Source: Macrothele yani (lineage: Eukaryota; Arthropoda; Arachnida; Araneae; Macrothelidae). Taken from it: 64,000 nucleotides of DNA. Location of the stretch: positions 12,909,970-12,973,969 of the forward strand of contig CM077034.1 in NCBI GenBank assembly GCA_039090855.1, in the 5' to 3' direction. The notes below the pieces were generated by a model. It saw nothing but the letters and a program-made list of their open reading frames with translations. It searched no databases and was not told where the DNA came from. Positions 43,001 through 53,560 of this stretch are shown piece after piece (the stretch's first letter is position 1; each line of letters begins with the position of its first letter). The position numbers were made by a program, and so were the translations under genes.

Positions 43001-44425
43001 CACTGACGGAAAAAATCCCCACACCACGAAAAAACAGTTGTAGAGGAATGAAATGGCGGCAATACATTTGTATAGGTAACATATTTAATCGATTAAGGTT
43101 TCAAGATCACAGCTTAATGTAAGCGCGAGAAGAGCCATTTTAAATGTGAAATGCTGGTACATTAATAACCGGTGTAACCACCAGAATGTTGAATGCAAGC
43201 ACGCAAACGTTCATGCATTGTGTCGTACAGGTGCTGGATGTCAGTTTGTGGGATGCAGTTCCATGCCTGTTGCACTTGGTCGGTCAATACAGGGACGGTT
43301 TAATGCTCTTTGGGGGTGACGCTGGAGTTGTCGTCCAATGATGTCCCATACGTGCTCGATTGGTGAAATATCTGGTGATCGAGCTGGCCGCGGCAACATG
43401 TCGACACTCTGTATAGCATGTTGGGTTGCAACAGCGGTATGCGGGCGAGCGTTATCCTGTTGGAAAACACCCCATGGAATGCTGTTCATGAATGGCAGTA
43501 CAACAGGTTGAATCACCAGACCGACGTACAACTGTGCCGTCAGGGTGCGTGGGATAACCACGAGAGTGCTCCTGCTGCCATAGGAAATTGCTCCCCAGAC
43601 CATAACTCCAGGTGTAGGCCCAGTGCGTCTCGGCTGTAGACAGGTTGGTTGCAGGCGCTCACCTGGCCTCCTTCTAACCAACACACGGCCATCACTGGCA
43701 CCCAGGCAGAACCGGCTTTCATCAGAAAACACAACAGATCTCCACTCCGTCCTCCAATGAGCTCCAGCTTGACACCGCTGACGTCGCAAACGGCAGTGGT
43801 TTGGAGTAATTGGAATGCACGCTACAGGGCGTCTGGCTCCAAGCTGTCCTTCAAGTAACCGATTTGTAACAGTTCGTTGTGTCACTGTGATGGCAACTGC
43901 AGCTCGAATTGCTGCCGCAGACGCGGTACGATGCGCCACGGCCATACGCCGTACACGGCAGTCTTCCCTCTCAGTAGTGCCACGTGGCCGGCCGGAACCC
44001 GGTCTTCCTGAGGCAGTACCTTCCCTTGACCACCGCTGCCAACAATCATGCACAGTGGCTACATTCCTGCCAAGTCGTTCTGCAATATTGCGGAACGAAA
44101 ATCCACCTTCTCGTAGCCCTATTACACGACCTCGTTCAAACTCCGTGAGCTGTTGATAATGGCTTCTTCGTCTTCTTAAAGGCATTCTTGACTAACATCA
44201 ACACACTACGTCGAATCTCAACGATAACTAACACTCACGAACGTTACAGCGCGTATTTAGACCAAACCTGCTTTGCATGTTCCGAGGCGCTACTAGCGCC
44301 ACACGTATGCGCCGAGCGCGAAATTTGCATAGACGTCATCTTATAGATGTACTCTCACAGTGTACTAACTGTCGTTTATCTAACACAACCCCTTCTTGGT
44401 GTTGGGATTTTTTTTTCCGTCAGTG
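43001..44425 (-). mobile_element. Tc1-like DNA transposon, DD32E-type, copy 2
   Basis: Terminal repeats CACTGACGG (43001) and CCGTCAGTG (ending 44425) with TA on both sides; 1425 bp. Same family as 1206-2633, opposite orientation. Similarity covers the whole element including the non-coding ends, so both are recent. Confidence 0.93.
43140..44185 (-). pseudogene. Tc1-like transposase with a C-terminal frameshift
   Basis: Open from the ATG at 44185 (MPLRRRRSHYQQL) through the helix-turn-helix, GSGRPRG, FSDESRFC (first Asp), FQQDNARPH (second Asp) and SPDISPIEHVWD (Glu). All three catalytic residues are present, with 32 residues between second Asp and Glu. An extra A near 43301 (ATTAAACC against ATTAACC in the 1.4-kb copy) shifts the frame, so the open frame ends at 43241 with 314 residues. 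The true last 50 or so codons continue to about 43140. Truncation past the Glu might or might not abolish activity. Confidence 0.9.
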
Positions 44426-45117
44426 TATATTGATAACAAAAGAAATAAAAATCGGTCCCAAAAGAGGATGTCGTATTTCTATTATACATGTGGAATAGAC
44501 AATGTTTCAGCGAAAAAAAGGATACAAATCAAATTCGTCATTTCTCTAAATACCTACCAGTATGAAATTTCTCAACTTCAAGTAAAAATAAAACGTGCTG
44601 GAATAGTATACTAATGCAATAACACAGCCATCTACTTAGATTTTATAAAATGCTGTCTAGAATTTAGAAATTACAGTAATCAAAACAATTACTTACTTTC
44701 AGATGATCTGAATCACAAAAAAAAAAAAAGAAAAAATGATGAAATAATAAATCAACTAACTAGCTAACTCGAGTACGACAACATCACCAAAGAATATCCC
44801 AGTAGCACGTGGAAATACGACTACCAGAGTGCTTCGTTGAAATGGCATAAATGCGCATGCGCATGCACGCCGTTGCCAAAACAAAAATCTTAAATATCGC
44901 GGGAATGAAACATCAAGACAGCAATCATGTACAATGGAAACTATAAAATAGTAGTATCAGTGAATGCTATTTTGAATGTAACCGTAATGTACAAGTTATG
45001 TTCCAAAATAGATGTTGCTGAAACGTAATTTTAAGATATCTCTGAAAGTGTAACGAAAATGAGAGATTGTAACATTATTGATACATATATGAAACGTTTT
45101 GTGATGTAAGGGTTATC
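44426..45117. other. AT-rich stretch, nothing recognised
   Basis: Contains an A-run with a few Gs (44718-44737), an alternating GCGCATGCGCATGC patch near 44852, and GTAAC/GTTAC-rich sequence resembling that at 42.54-42.9 kb on the other side of the Tc1-like element. The two flanks may be halves of one older repeat. Confidence 0.4.
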
Positions 45118-46352
45118 TACGGTCTTTGTATGTCTTAATTAATACAGACATTTAACGTGGACCAGGAACATCAAACAAAGATCTTCGCTCTTTCCACGTT
45201 TATAAGTGAGTCACCGAAAAAATTCTCATTGGCCGTCACCGGGAGTCGAACCCAGGGTTTTGCAGTTACGCGCCGGATATGCTTCCGCTACACCACAGCG
45301 GCCTGGAATTCCTCCAGACTCACACACGCTAACTGCCAAGCCAATTTGGCAGGTTGCTTCTTGGAGCCCCGCACAATGCTGGGGATTCACCAAAGATGGT
45401 AAGCAGCAACTGAATGGTAAGATTCACCAAAGATGGTAAGCAGCAACTGAACAAATAATTAGAAGGCGAATGAATCATTAATACAGACATTTAACGTGGA
45501 ACAGGAACATCAAACAAAGATCTTCGCTCTTTCTACGTTTATAAGTGAGTCACGGAAAAATTCTCATTGGCCGTCACCGGGAGTCGAACCCAGGGTCTTC
45601 CAGTTACGCGCCGGATGTGCTTCCGCTACACCACAGCGGCCTCGAATTCCTCCAGACTCACACACTAACTGCCAAGCCAATTTGGCAGGTTGCTTCTTGG
45701 AGCCCCGCACAATGCTGGGGATTCACCAAAGATGGTAAGCAGCAACTGAACAAATAATTAGAAGGCGAATGAATAATTAATACAGACATTTAACGTGGAC
45801 CAGGAATATCAAACAAAGATCTTCCCTCTTTCCACGTTTATAAGTGAGTCACGGAAAAATTCTCATTGGCCGCCACCGCGAGTCGAACCCAGAGTCTTCC
45901 AATTACGCGCCGGATATGCTTCCGCTACACCACAGCGGCCTCGAATTCCTCCAGACTCACACACGCTAACTGCCAAGCCAATTTGGCAGGTTGCTTCTTG
46001 GAGCCCCGCACAATGCTGGGGATTCACCAAAGATGGTAAGCAGCAACTGAATGGTAAGATTCACCAAAGATGGTAAGCAGCAACTGAATGGTAAGATTCA
46101 CCAAACATGGTAAGCTTGCTGCTTACCATCTTTGGTGAATCCCCAGCATTGTGCGGGACTCCAAGAAGCAACCTGCCAACTGGCTTGGCAGTTAGCGTGT
46201 GTGAGTCTGGAGGAATTCGAAGCTGCTGTGGTGTGGTGGAAGCCTATCCGGCGCGTAACTGGAAGACCCTGGGTTCGACTCCCGGTGGCGGCCAATGAGA
46301 ATGTTTCCGTGACTCACTTATAAACGTGGAAAGAGCGAAGATCTTTGTTTGA
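45118..46352. repeat. tRNA-Thr-derived SINE cluster: three direct copies and one inverted
   Basis: Three minus-oriented copies start at about 45137, 45477 and 45777 (AATACAGACATTTAACGTGG); a fourth, plus-oriented, occupies 46110-46352. In sense each has a tRNA-like head: GGCCGCTGTGGTGTAGCGGAAGC (A box), an anticodon stem TCCGG/CTGGA around a loop CGCGTAA (anticodon CGT, Thr) and GGGTTCGACTCCC (B box). The downstream unit GATTCACCAAAGATGGTAAG is itself duplicated two or three times. The fourth copy makes a palindrome centred near 46106. Imperfect duplicates TCTTTGTATGTCTT and TCTTTCTATGTCTT flank the cluster, possibly a target duplication in an RTE copy. Confidence 0.85.
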
Positions 46353-46790
46353 TGATCTTTCTATGTCTTGTTTAGTTAAGGCCCACGTCTTTGCTCCGTA
46401 CATAAACACTAAAAGGAAGAATAGATTAAACACTTTTAAGACATGGTGGCAAATTGCTCTCAAAAATTGTGCTGTTTCTTTCAAAAGCTCTGGAGCCAAG
46501 TTTTATATATCGATTAATTTCTTCATCAATATCACCCTCACTTGATATCTGCTGTCCAAGGTAAATTTAGGTATCGGTTATCTCCAGCTTTTCCCCATCA
46601 ATCGATAAATCTTCATGTCTTGTAAAAGCTTTGTACATCAGTATTCTCTTCTGAAACTTCATTTTTTAGTCCTACATTTTTACGCCTGTCATTAAGTTCA
46701 TGGATCATACTCTGCAGTTCTGAAGGGCAGTGGCAAACATGACTACGTCATTAGCGAAACGAAGGTGAAATAAATAATCTCCATTAATCT
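46353..46790 (-). mobile_element. Diverged RTE fragment, minus strand
   Basis: Antisense RTE: plus-strand matches include TTGCTCTCAAAAATTGTGCTGTTTC, CACTTGATATCTGCTGTCCAAGG, CATCAATCGATAAATCTTCA and GACTACGTCATTAGCGAAACGAAGG (FADD region, here with ATTAG). No open frame. Confidence 0.88.
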
Positions 46791-46939
46791 AAATACACTT
46801 AATTTTTAATTACTGTGCATTTTTAAAAGCACGTGTTTTGTAAAATACAGTGTGTGCTGATAGTATCATTTTGTTCGTCTGTGGATACCACATCTCTGCA
46901 ACTATTAGTTCGATTTAGAAATTGCTCCTTGCATTGTGA

Positions 46940-48300
46940 AGTTTGAATTTTGAGAACGATGCTCCTTGTTTCCCGGTTTTTATACGATCAGCCGCTAGAG
47001 GGCGTAAATGCAGATAATTTCGCTTTCAAAATGCATTTTATTCCACATACTGTATTTGCTTGTAAGTATCCGATTGAAAAAAAAATATTTGTTCCTTCCG
47101 ATGTCATTTATAACAAAAACTCTTTTGTGTACAGTTTGGTTTTCAAGTGACGTACAGATATTGTTCTAGGGGGCGTAAAAGGGAAACTATGATTTCCCAG
47201 ATATCGCTGCTTCTAAAAGTCCCGTTTCAACGATTCTTTGTGCATTTGATAGAACTCCTGTTGGGAAATGTTCGACATAAAATTTCTCATTTTTTGGTAA
47301 AGGCCACCCAAGGATGGCATAAATTTTCATTTGTTGTTCTGGTATTTTTGCAGGAAAATTTGCGCTTCCTCAAACTATGTCAAAAAAAAAATTCTTGGGT
47401 GAACTGATAACGTTTACCACAAAAAATTTTTTAAGAATATATTCTGCTTAAAATAGTGCTTCTGTCGGAGGGCATACATGAATAACTTATTTTTGTCGAT
47501 ATCTCTGCTTCTAACCTTCCGATTTGAAAAATTGTTTCTTCATCTGCGGTCCTTTCTAGTGCAAAAGTGTTTTGCATTTCATTTGAAAAGAAAATTAATG
47601 CACGGGTGTGCTATTAGAGGGCGTACGTTTGCGTGTCCGTTGACAACATATTTGCAGCAATATCTGGGAGACCAAACACACAACTGAAAAAATTGAAAAT
47701 TGGTTTTCTTTCAGATACTACTAACTATGAAAACATTTTATGTGCATTTCCGTTAGAAAACAATGCACAACTTCTCCGCTAGTGGCACAGATTTTTATTT
47801 TGCTTTTCTCGTTATCTCTGCTTTTAAAAGTCCGATTTAAAAAAAAATAATAATTAACACAGCATATCATACGCCTTGTGGAAGACTTTGAGGACTTTTT
47901 GTAGCTCAAAGTTCTGGAGCTACGTACGGGTAGTGTGTGTGTGTGTGTGTGCTTTTATTTGCAGCTTTTTTTCCGTTTCTAAAAAGCCCTATAAAAATGT
48001 ATTTATTTACTCTATGCTCTTCTTTAAACAACAGCCCTCGTAGCACGATCTTTAAGATCAGGTCACATGATATTTAAAACTTAATAAAGTTTTAAATATC
48101 ATATGTTTTGAGACCTGATCTTAAAGATCGTGCTACGAGGGCTGTTGTTTAAAGAACTTCCTATGAGCACGAAAACCTTCTACATTTTACTCTATGCCAT
48201 TTGCTAAATAAAGATGTGGAGTATTATTGTCTTTAAATAATGCACAGATCTCCGACAGGGGAGTATAAATGTCAAAACCTTTTTCTGCTATTTCTGCTTC
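46940..48300 (+). repeat. Degenerate long-period repeats in AT-rich DNA
   Basis: A motif of the form CGCTAGAGGGCGTA...ATATCTCTGCTTCTAAAAGTCCGATTT recurs at about 46980, 47170-47230, 47465-47530, 47610-47650, 47775-47835 and 48255-48310, with irregular spacing. It looks like an old tandem array or a cluster of short repeats. No gene. Confidence 0.45.
48020..48156. repeat. Hairpin: ~65-bp inverted repeat arms with a tiny loop
   Basis: 48020-48083 and 48087-48156 are near-perfect reverse complements (TTCTTTAAACAACAGCCCTC ... GAGGGCTGTTGTTTAAAGAA), with a short asymmetry (GGTCACAT against ATATGTTTTGAGACC) and a 3-4 base loop. TTTACTCTATGC occurs on both sides (near 48006 and 48186). It could be a small foldback element. 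Confidence 0.85.
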
Positions 48301-48494
48301 AAGGAGATGTATTTGAAAAATCCTTTTTTCTTAGCATAGCTTTTCCCATGAGGTATATTTTTAGCATCTTTTCAACTTTTTCGCTATGAAAATTTTTTCA
48401 ACTTGGGGGAGTAGAGTAATATCCTGTCCCCCTTCTAGAATGTTTTCTAAACTGTCTTATTTACAGTGTTGCATTCAGAGAGTTTTTCCCGGGT

Positions 48495-48509
48495 GGGGGG
48501 GGGGGGGGG
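48495..48509 (+). repeat. Poly(G) run
   Basis: Fifteen consecutive G after CCCGGGT. Confidence 0.95.
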
Positions 48510-48843
48510 AGCTGAAACTTATTGACTGATTTATATACATATAATCACAATTTTGTTATTTATATCTACATTAACACATATAAAACTTTTAAAGAGTATA
48601 ACATTTTTCTTATGCTCGTATATCGCAAATGCGAATTCCAAGAAATCTACACATGCAAATGATTAAAAATTTAAAAATGTTATATCTTGTCTTTAACTCA
48701 GTAACGCACCACGGATTTCACCATATACGGTGGTGTCAAATATTGAGAATGCTAGTAAGTGCTGGATAAATTTTCCACTCCAGATATTAGGAGTGGCAAA
48801 AATGTCTTCGCCTTACTACAAGCGTGTTTCTAATTACCTGAGG

Positions 48844-49072
48844 GCCGCCCCGGTGGCGCAGTGGTCTAAGGCGTTGGCCTATGATCATTCGTCCGTAAGG
48901 GGTCCGGGTTCGAATCCCGGTCAGGCATGGATGTTGTGTTTGTCTTACGGCACTGGCTCTCTCCCTTCCCTGGAACCAGTGCCCCTAAATTAGGGACGGG
49001 CGACTGTTTATAGCCCATTGAGTTGCTCACGGTGGTCGTTAAACCTCCAAACAAACAAAAAAAAAAAAAAAA
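48844..49072 (+). mobile_element. tRNA-derived SINE with perfect 12-bp TSD
   Basis: Best-preserved copy of the family. The head GCCGCCCCGGTGGCGCAGTGG carries the A box and GGGTTCGAATCCCGG the B box, with a long variable region as in Leu/Ser tRNAs. The body has CTTACGGCACTGGCTCTCTC and GTTGCTCACGGTGGTCGTTA, and an A-rich tail ends at 49072. AATTACCTGAGG flanks it exactly (48832-48843 and 49073-49084). It is likely a young insertion. Confidence 0.95.
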
Positions 49073-49203
49073 AATTACCTGAGGAAACTTTACAGCGTTA
49101 CCTGAAAACGGTTTAGTCCCAATTGAAAAGGAAAAAGAGTTCCAATTGCGGACACATCCGTCTGCAACTGGGAAAAGAGGAAGAGTTTTAGTAAAGATTA
49201 GGT

Positions 49204-49713
49204 ATACACTCCCTTAGGCGAAAAATCCAAGAACTGAGATTAGTGAATGAATATAACAATAACCAGGAGATAAGGCAATACCTCCGAATGTGTGCTTCAT
49301 TGGCCTGTCTTTCTGTGGAAAATGAAGACGATGGTTGGATATGTATTCAAGAATCCAGTCCCATTAATGAAAACCTTCAGAAATGTTATGAATATTTCTT
49401 AAATAATTGGCTGGAAAATCCGGTACCAATTGTAGAAATATGGAATTGCAACAACAAACAACACAGGGCAAATAATGTCGTCGAAGGCTGGAACCATCGG
49501 TTAAATGCAGCCATCAGAAATCCTCATCCTAAAGTCTCGAAGTTAATAACGTTCTTGAAACAGGAAGAGAGGTACAACGACTTCCTGTACGACAGAAAGT
49601 GCCAAAATCTCGAGGGCAAGAAAAGACACAAAAAGGAACAATCTAATTGGATGAGCGGATCAGCAAAACTATGGCAGAGTCTCACACAACTGCGAATATC
49701 CGACGTTGTTTGA
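49204..49713 (+). pseudogene. MULE-type transposase C-terminal fragment
   Basis: A frame of about 170 codons ending in TGA, beginning around HSLRRKIQELRLVNEY with no ATG and a stop at 49192 upstream. It reads on through IRQYLRMCASLACL, VEIWNCNNKQHRANNVVEGWNHRLN, HPKVSKLITFLKQEE and LRISDVV. The block WN...RANNVVEGWNHRLN followed by HP.ISKLI..L..E is the usual sequence downstream of the MULE transposase domain in animal genomes. The catalytic DDE part is absent, so this is a fragment of a transposon or of a gene derived from one. The SINE at 48844 lies just upstream and may have helped break it. Confidence 0.65.
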
Positions 49714-50149
49714 AGAATATTTCGTTCATTCAGAAGTTGGAATAATGAAGAAGAAATCAACAGCTACCTTCAGTTTTGTAATTTTATTTTGAAACTGATA
49801 TACAGTATGTTTTTATGTGAATTTTTGTGTAATCTTTTCTACTTTTTTGTTTTGAATTAAAGAAGGCGAAATAAAATTAAACAGATTAATAAAAAAATAT
49901 TAACTTCTTCAGAAATTGGGCTTGAAAAAAGTTTTGGCTACGCTGGAAGTTTAATTCTCATAGTGAACTGGCCCCGGTTGTATATTGTATAAATTTATGT
50001 CACTATACGGTTATCTGTTAACGACCCACAGTAGCTTACAAAAAAAAAAAAAAAAAAACTATTTTAAAAAGGCTGATGAGAAGATATTCAAATGGAATGA
50101 AATAAATCGCAAATTTGTCCGCATACCACTTTTCCAATATTTGAATGTC
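49714..50149. other. AT-rich, no gene seen
   Basis: Includes AATAAAATTAAACAG near 49870 (possible poly(A) signal for the fragment before it) and an A-run at 50040-50058. Confidence 0.5.
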
Positions 50150-50445
50150 TTCAAATAAAATTCTGGTCAGGGATTAGGAATTTCCCTAATCCCTCACTAA
50201 GTCCTTTCCCCAGTTGCAGACAGAAAGGGGATCTGTCCACAATTGGCAGTGCTTTTGGTGGAGTGGGTGTAGCGTACGTGGGCTTAAGCCTAAAACCCAA
50301 AATCGTGGGCGAAGCGTACACTTCTTCGTCGGTTGGGTACACTTCTTCGTCCTGGTTGCCATCCCCCTTGCACGTGCGGGCCGGGCCGCCTCCGGGGGCT
50401 GGTGAACACGTGTAACAAACACGTACGATTGGGGTTGTCATTAAT
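50150..50445 (-). other. GC-rich open patch, unclassified
   Basis: About 300 bp markedly richer in GC than its surroundings. The minus frame 50151-50441 is open (96 residues) with CYTCSPAPGGGPARTCKGDG followed by an acidic repeat (DEEVYPTDEEVYA). Composition and isolation suggest a fragment of a repeat or a retroelement leader rather than a gene. I do not recognise it. Confidence 0.3.
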
Positions 50446-50576
50446 CACATCGTGGGTTGTGATTTGAAGTGTTTGTAATTATTTCCTTCAGAAGAACATA
50501 TTATATTGTCATGGAATCTGGTGAATTGTTATCAACTAGAAATGGAAAACCTTGATGGCTGGTATGAGGAAAGAAT

Positions 50577-50667
50577 GCCCACGGAAAAAACGCCCACGGA
50601 AAAATCGCCCACGGAAAAAACGCCCACGGAAAAATCGCCCACAGACAAAATGCTCACGGGAAAAATA
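50577..50667 (+). repeat. 15-bp minisatellite (CGCCCACGGAAAAAA)
   Basis: Five to six units, in part alternating AAAAAA and AAAAAT endings, inside the left arm of the inverted repeat. It translates as PTEKT/PTEKS, but no gene context supports coding. The mirror arm at 53.97-54.05 kb has fewer units. Confidence 0.9.
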
Positions 50668-51090
50668 TGTGATCGACTGATAAGTTTTTATGTCTGTTAT
50701 AAACGGTGACAGGACAACTGGTCACAGACTGCTGGCCAAAAAATCGTTAGGGGTCATATAAAAATTGCGGTTTCTTGGCCACCTCACCTACATAACGAAA
50801 ATGGGTGTAGGAGAATTGGCCACAAAAGTTCAAGGGTGTGTGTGCGGGGGGGGGGGGGGGGTAAGTATTATCGATTTTTGGCCTACATTGAGAATTGAAT
50901 TAGGAACTCCAAACAAATTTCGAGAAAACGTTCTATGTAAGCCAAGCGAGAATTACAGCATAATTCATGTATGTTCGGAAAAAGGACCCTAAGGGGTGGG
51001 ATTTTTTAATAACGCTGCACTTTTACGTAGGTACTAAATATTTACATAACATGTCAAGTTTGCAATATTTTTCTTTTACTTAATTAATTC

Positions 51091-51309
51091 TTTTTTTTTT
51101 TTTTTTTTTTTTTTTTGATTGGAGGTTTAACGACCACCGTGAGCAACTCAATGGGCTATAAGCAGTCTCCCGTCCCTAATTTAGGGTCACTGGTTCCAGG
51201 GAAGGGAGAGAGCCAGTGCCGTAAGACAAACACAACATCCATGCCTCACCGGGATTCGAACCCTGACCCTTACGGACGAATGATCAGAGGCCAGCGCCAC
51301 CGGGGCGGC
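51091..51309 (-). mobile_element. tRNA-derived SINE, minus, perfect 13-bp TSD
   Basis: The T-run at 51091-51115 is the A-tail; the tRNA head is at the right end and is damaged (part of the A-box region is deleted near 51283-51300). ACTTAATTAATTC flanks it exactly (51078-51090 and 51310-51322). Confidence 0.94.
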
Positions 51310-51424
51310 ACTTAATTAATTCACAGGCGAAGAAAAAAGTGTTGAATTGGCTTAGGCCTACGGCCTATTAATTAATGTATGGATTGAATGTATGGTGCAT
51401 AAGTAGAAGCGCAATATTATTGAC

Positions 51425-51835
51425 AATTAATACAGACATTTGACGTGGAATAGGAATAGCTGTGGTGCCGTGGAAGCATATCCGGCGCGTAACTGGAAGA
51501 CCCTGAGTTCGATTCCTAGAGGCGGCCACTGAGAATTTTTCAGTGACTCACTTATAAACCTGGAAAGAGCAATGACTTGCCGCCCCGGTGGCGCAGTGGT
51601 CTAAGGCGTTGGCCTCTGATCATTCGTCCGTAAGGGGTCCGGGTTCGAATCCCGGTCAGGCATGGATGTTGTGTTTGTCTTACGGCACTGGCTCTTTCCC
51701 TTCCCTGGAACCAGTGACACTAAATTAGGGACGGGCGACTGCTTATAGCCCATTGAGTTGCTCACGGTGGTCGTTAAACCTCCAATCAAAAAAAAAAAAA
51801 AGAGCGATGACTTTTGTTTGATTATTGACAATACT
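51425..51835 (+). mobile_element. tRNA-Thr-derived SINE copy, interrupted by another SINE
   Basis: AATACAGACATTTGACGTGG, a truncated tRNA-Thr-like head (GCATATCCGGCGCGTAACTGG, GAGTTCGATTCC) and CAGTGACTCACTTATAAACC match the 45-46 kb family. The copy is split at 51578 by the second SINE and resumes at 51799 (AGAGCGATGACTTTTGTTTG). Confidence 0.85.
51579..51798 (+). mobile_element. tRNA-derived SINE nested in a tRNA-Thr SINE
   Basis: Complete copy of the 48.8-kb SINE family with an A-tail ending near 51798. The 15-base flanks AAAGAGCAATGACTT (51564-51578) and AAAGAGCGATGACTT (51799-51813) differ at one base: a target duplication. This dates the Leu/Ser-like SINE as younger than the Thr-like SINE. 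Confidence 0.93.
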
Positions 51836-52865
51836 TGTATACTTGTTATGTAAATTTTACGAATATGGGAATGACGGAACGAAAACTTTTAGAAGGGCCT
51901 AAACGTTAGTCCTAATATTATTTTGTGCCTGAGTAATACCGCAATATTAATAATTTGATGTGTTACGTAAACGTTATGAATATAACATCGTTAGAATAAA
52001 AACTGTTAAATAGGCCAAGGCCTAGGACTTATGACTTAAGGGCCGCGGGTGGCCTAGTGAAGAACCAAATAAGATTGTTAACTTTCAACTTCCTACTGTA
52101 GAGTAGCTACTTTCTTAAAAAATTCCAGTTCGGCTGTACTATAATAAATTTGTGACTATTCTTATTTTTTAAAGTAAGGTCTTAATTTTTATAAAACTAT
52201 GCATGTTTATTATTTAACTATATCAATTAAAAAAGAAATCATTAAAAGTCAGATTATTTTATTTATAAATACTTTTAAAGTTTAATGCATTTAATTGTAA
52301 AAGCGATTTTCGTAAAAGCCGCAGTGTACTGATATAACTTTGTGTAATGTGCTTTCTTTCCACTGTTGTCTGTTGAGTACGGCGAGCGGAAGGGGGGGGG
52401 ACATCTGTCTTTCGTCAAAGTGGTACTTTGCAGCTGCAGCTTGAACGTTTGCTAGCGACCGCACCTCAAATAACAAGCGATATATTTCATTTAAATTTAT
52501 CGGTTGGCCACCGGTCGGGGTGTGTCTTCCCCGTGAGTAGTATAATCTCAAGTTACAGGCATACTTCTTTTCTTCCCAGTGTAAAGAAAAAAATACGCAC
52601 TCATAGCTTTCTGGGAGTTTTCCAAAGGACAACTAAAACAGTTAATTTCTACATGACGGGTGTAGGAGAACTGGCCACAAAAATTTTAAGGGGCCGTATA
52701 AAAATAACGTTTTTGACCGCTTCGTGCCCACAACCCCCAGAGGTTGGTAATCAGAGTCATATATAGTTTCCGTAATTTCGTCTTTTCTTAATTGCGATAA
52801 TTAATGTAATTCTTTATAAGAAATGTTTATGATCTACATCTGAGCAAAAGATTTAAGGGTTTTCA

Positions 52866-53560
52866 AACTACAAGTCTGCAAATTATCTGAGCGCATGTGC
52901 TGACTCAGGAAACCTGTCGGGGGGGGGGGGGGGGGGTAATATCAAAACTGTAAGATTTGAAAAATGTATCGTCCCATCGGGAGATTTTCAGCATTTACAA
53001 GCTACAGCTGGACAGATTATTTGAGGGCACGTGCCTACTCAGCAAACCTGGGGGGTGGGGTGGGGTGGGGTGGTTATATGATAATTGTGAATTATATAGA
53101 ATTTCTTGTCCGACCCGGAGATTTTCATCATTCACATGCCTTCAGATAATGTGTCGAGTTGTAGCTGCTAATTGCCGAGAATCTCTCGATCGGACGAGAA
53201 ATTGTTCATATTTTACACTTTTTGTATTACCCCCCCCCTCTTCGCCGACAGGTTTCCAGAGAATGACATGCGCTAAGAAAATTTGTCGAGTTGCAGTTTC
53301 TAAATGCTGAAGATCTCCAGATCGGAAGAGAAATCTTGATATTTTACGATTTTGGTATTACCTCCCCCCACCCCGACTAGCTTCCTGAGGCAGCAGATAC
53401 CCTCAGATAATTCGACGTGTTGTAGCTTGTAAACGCTGGAAATCTCCCGATCGGACCAGAAATGCTTTATATTTCATATTTTAGATTTTAAGCACCCCCT
53501 CCCCAGACAAATTCCCTGGGTTTGCACATACTCGCAGACAATTTTTTTATTTGTAGTTTC
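52866..53560. repeat. G-run minisatellite (~150-160 bp) that flips strand near 53.1 kb
   Basis: Units contain a phrase like AAACCTGTCGGGGGGG...TAATAT...ATCGGGAGATTTTCAGCATTTACAAGCTACA. Two units are in plus orientation (G-runs at 52919-52936 and 53050-53073). About three follow in minus orientation (C-runs near 53231, 53365 and 53495; TTGTCGAGTTGCAGTTTCTAAATGCTG). The G-runs, including GGGGTGGGGTGGGGTGG, could form G-quadruplexes. No gene. Confidence 0.75.
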
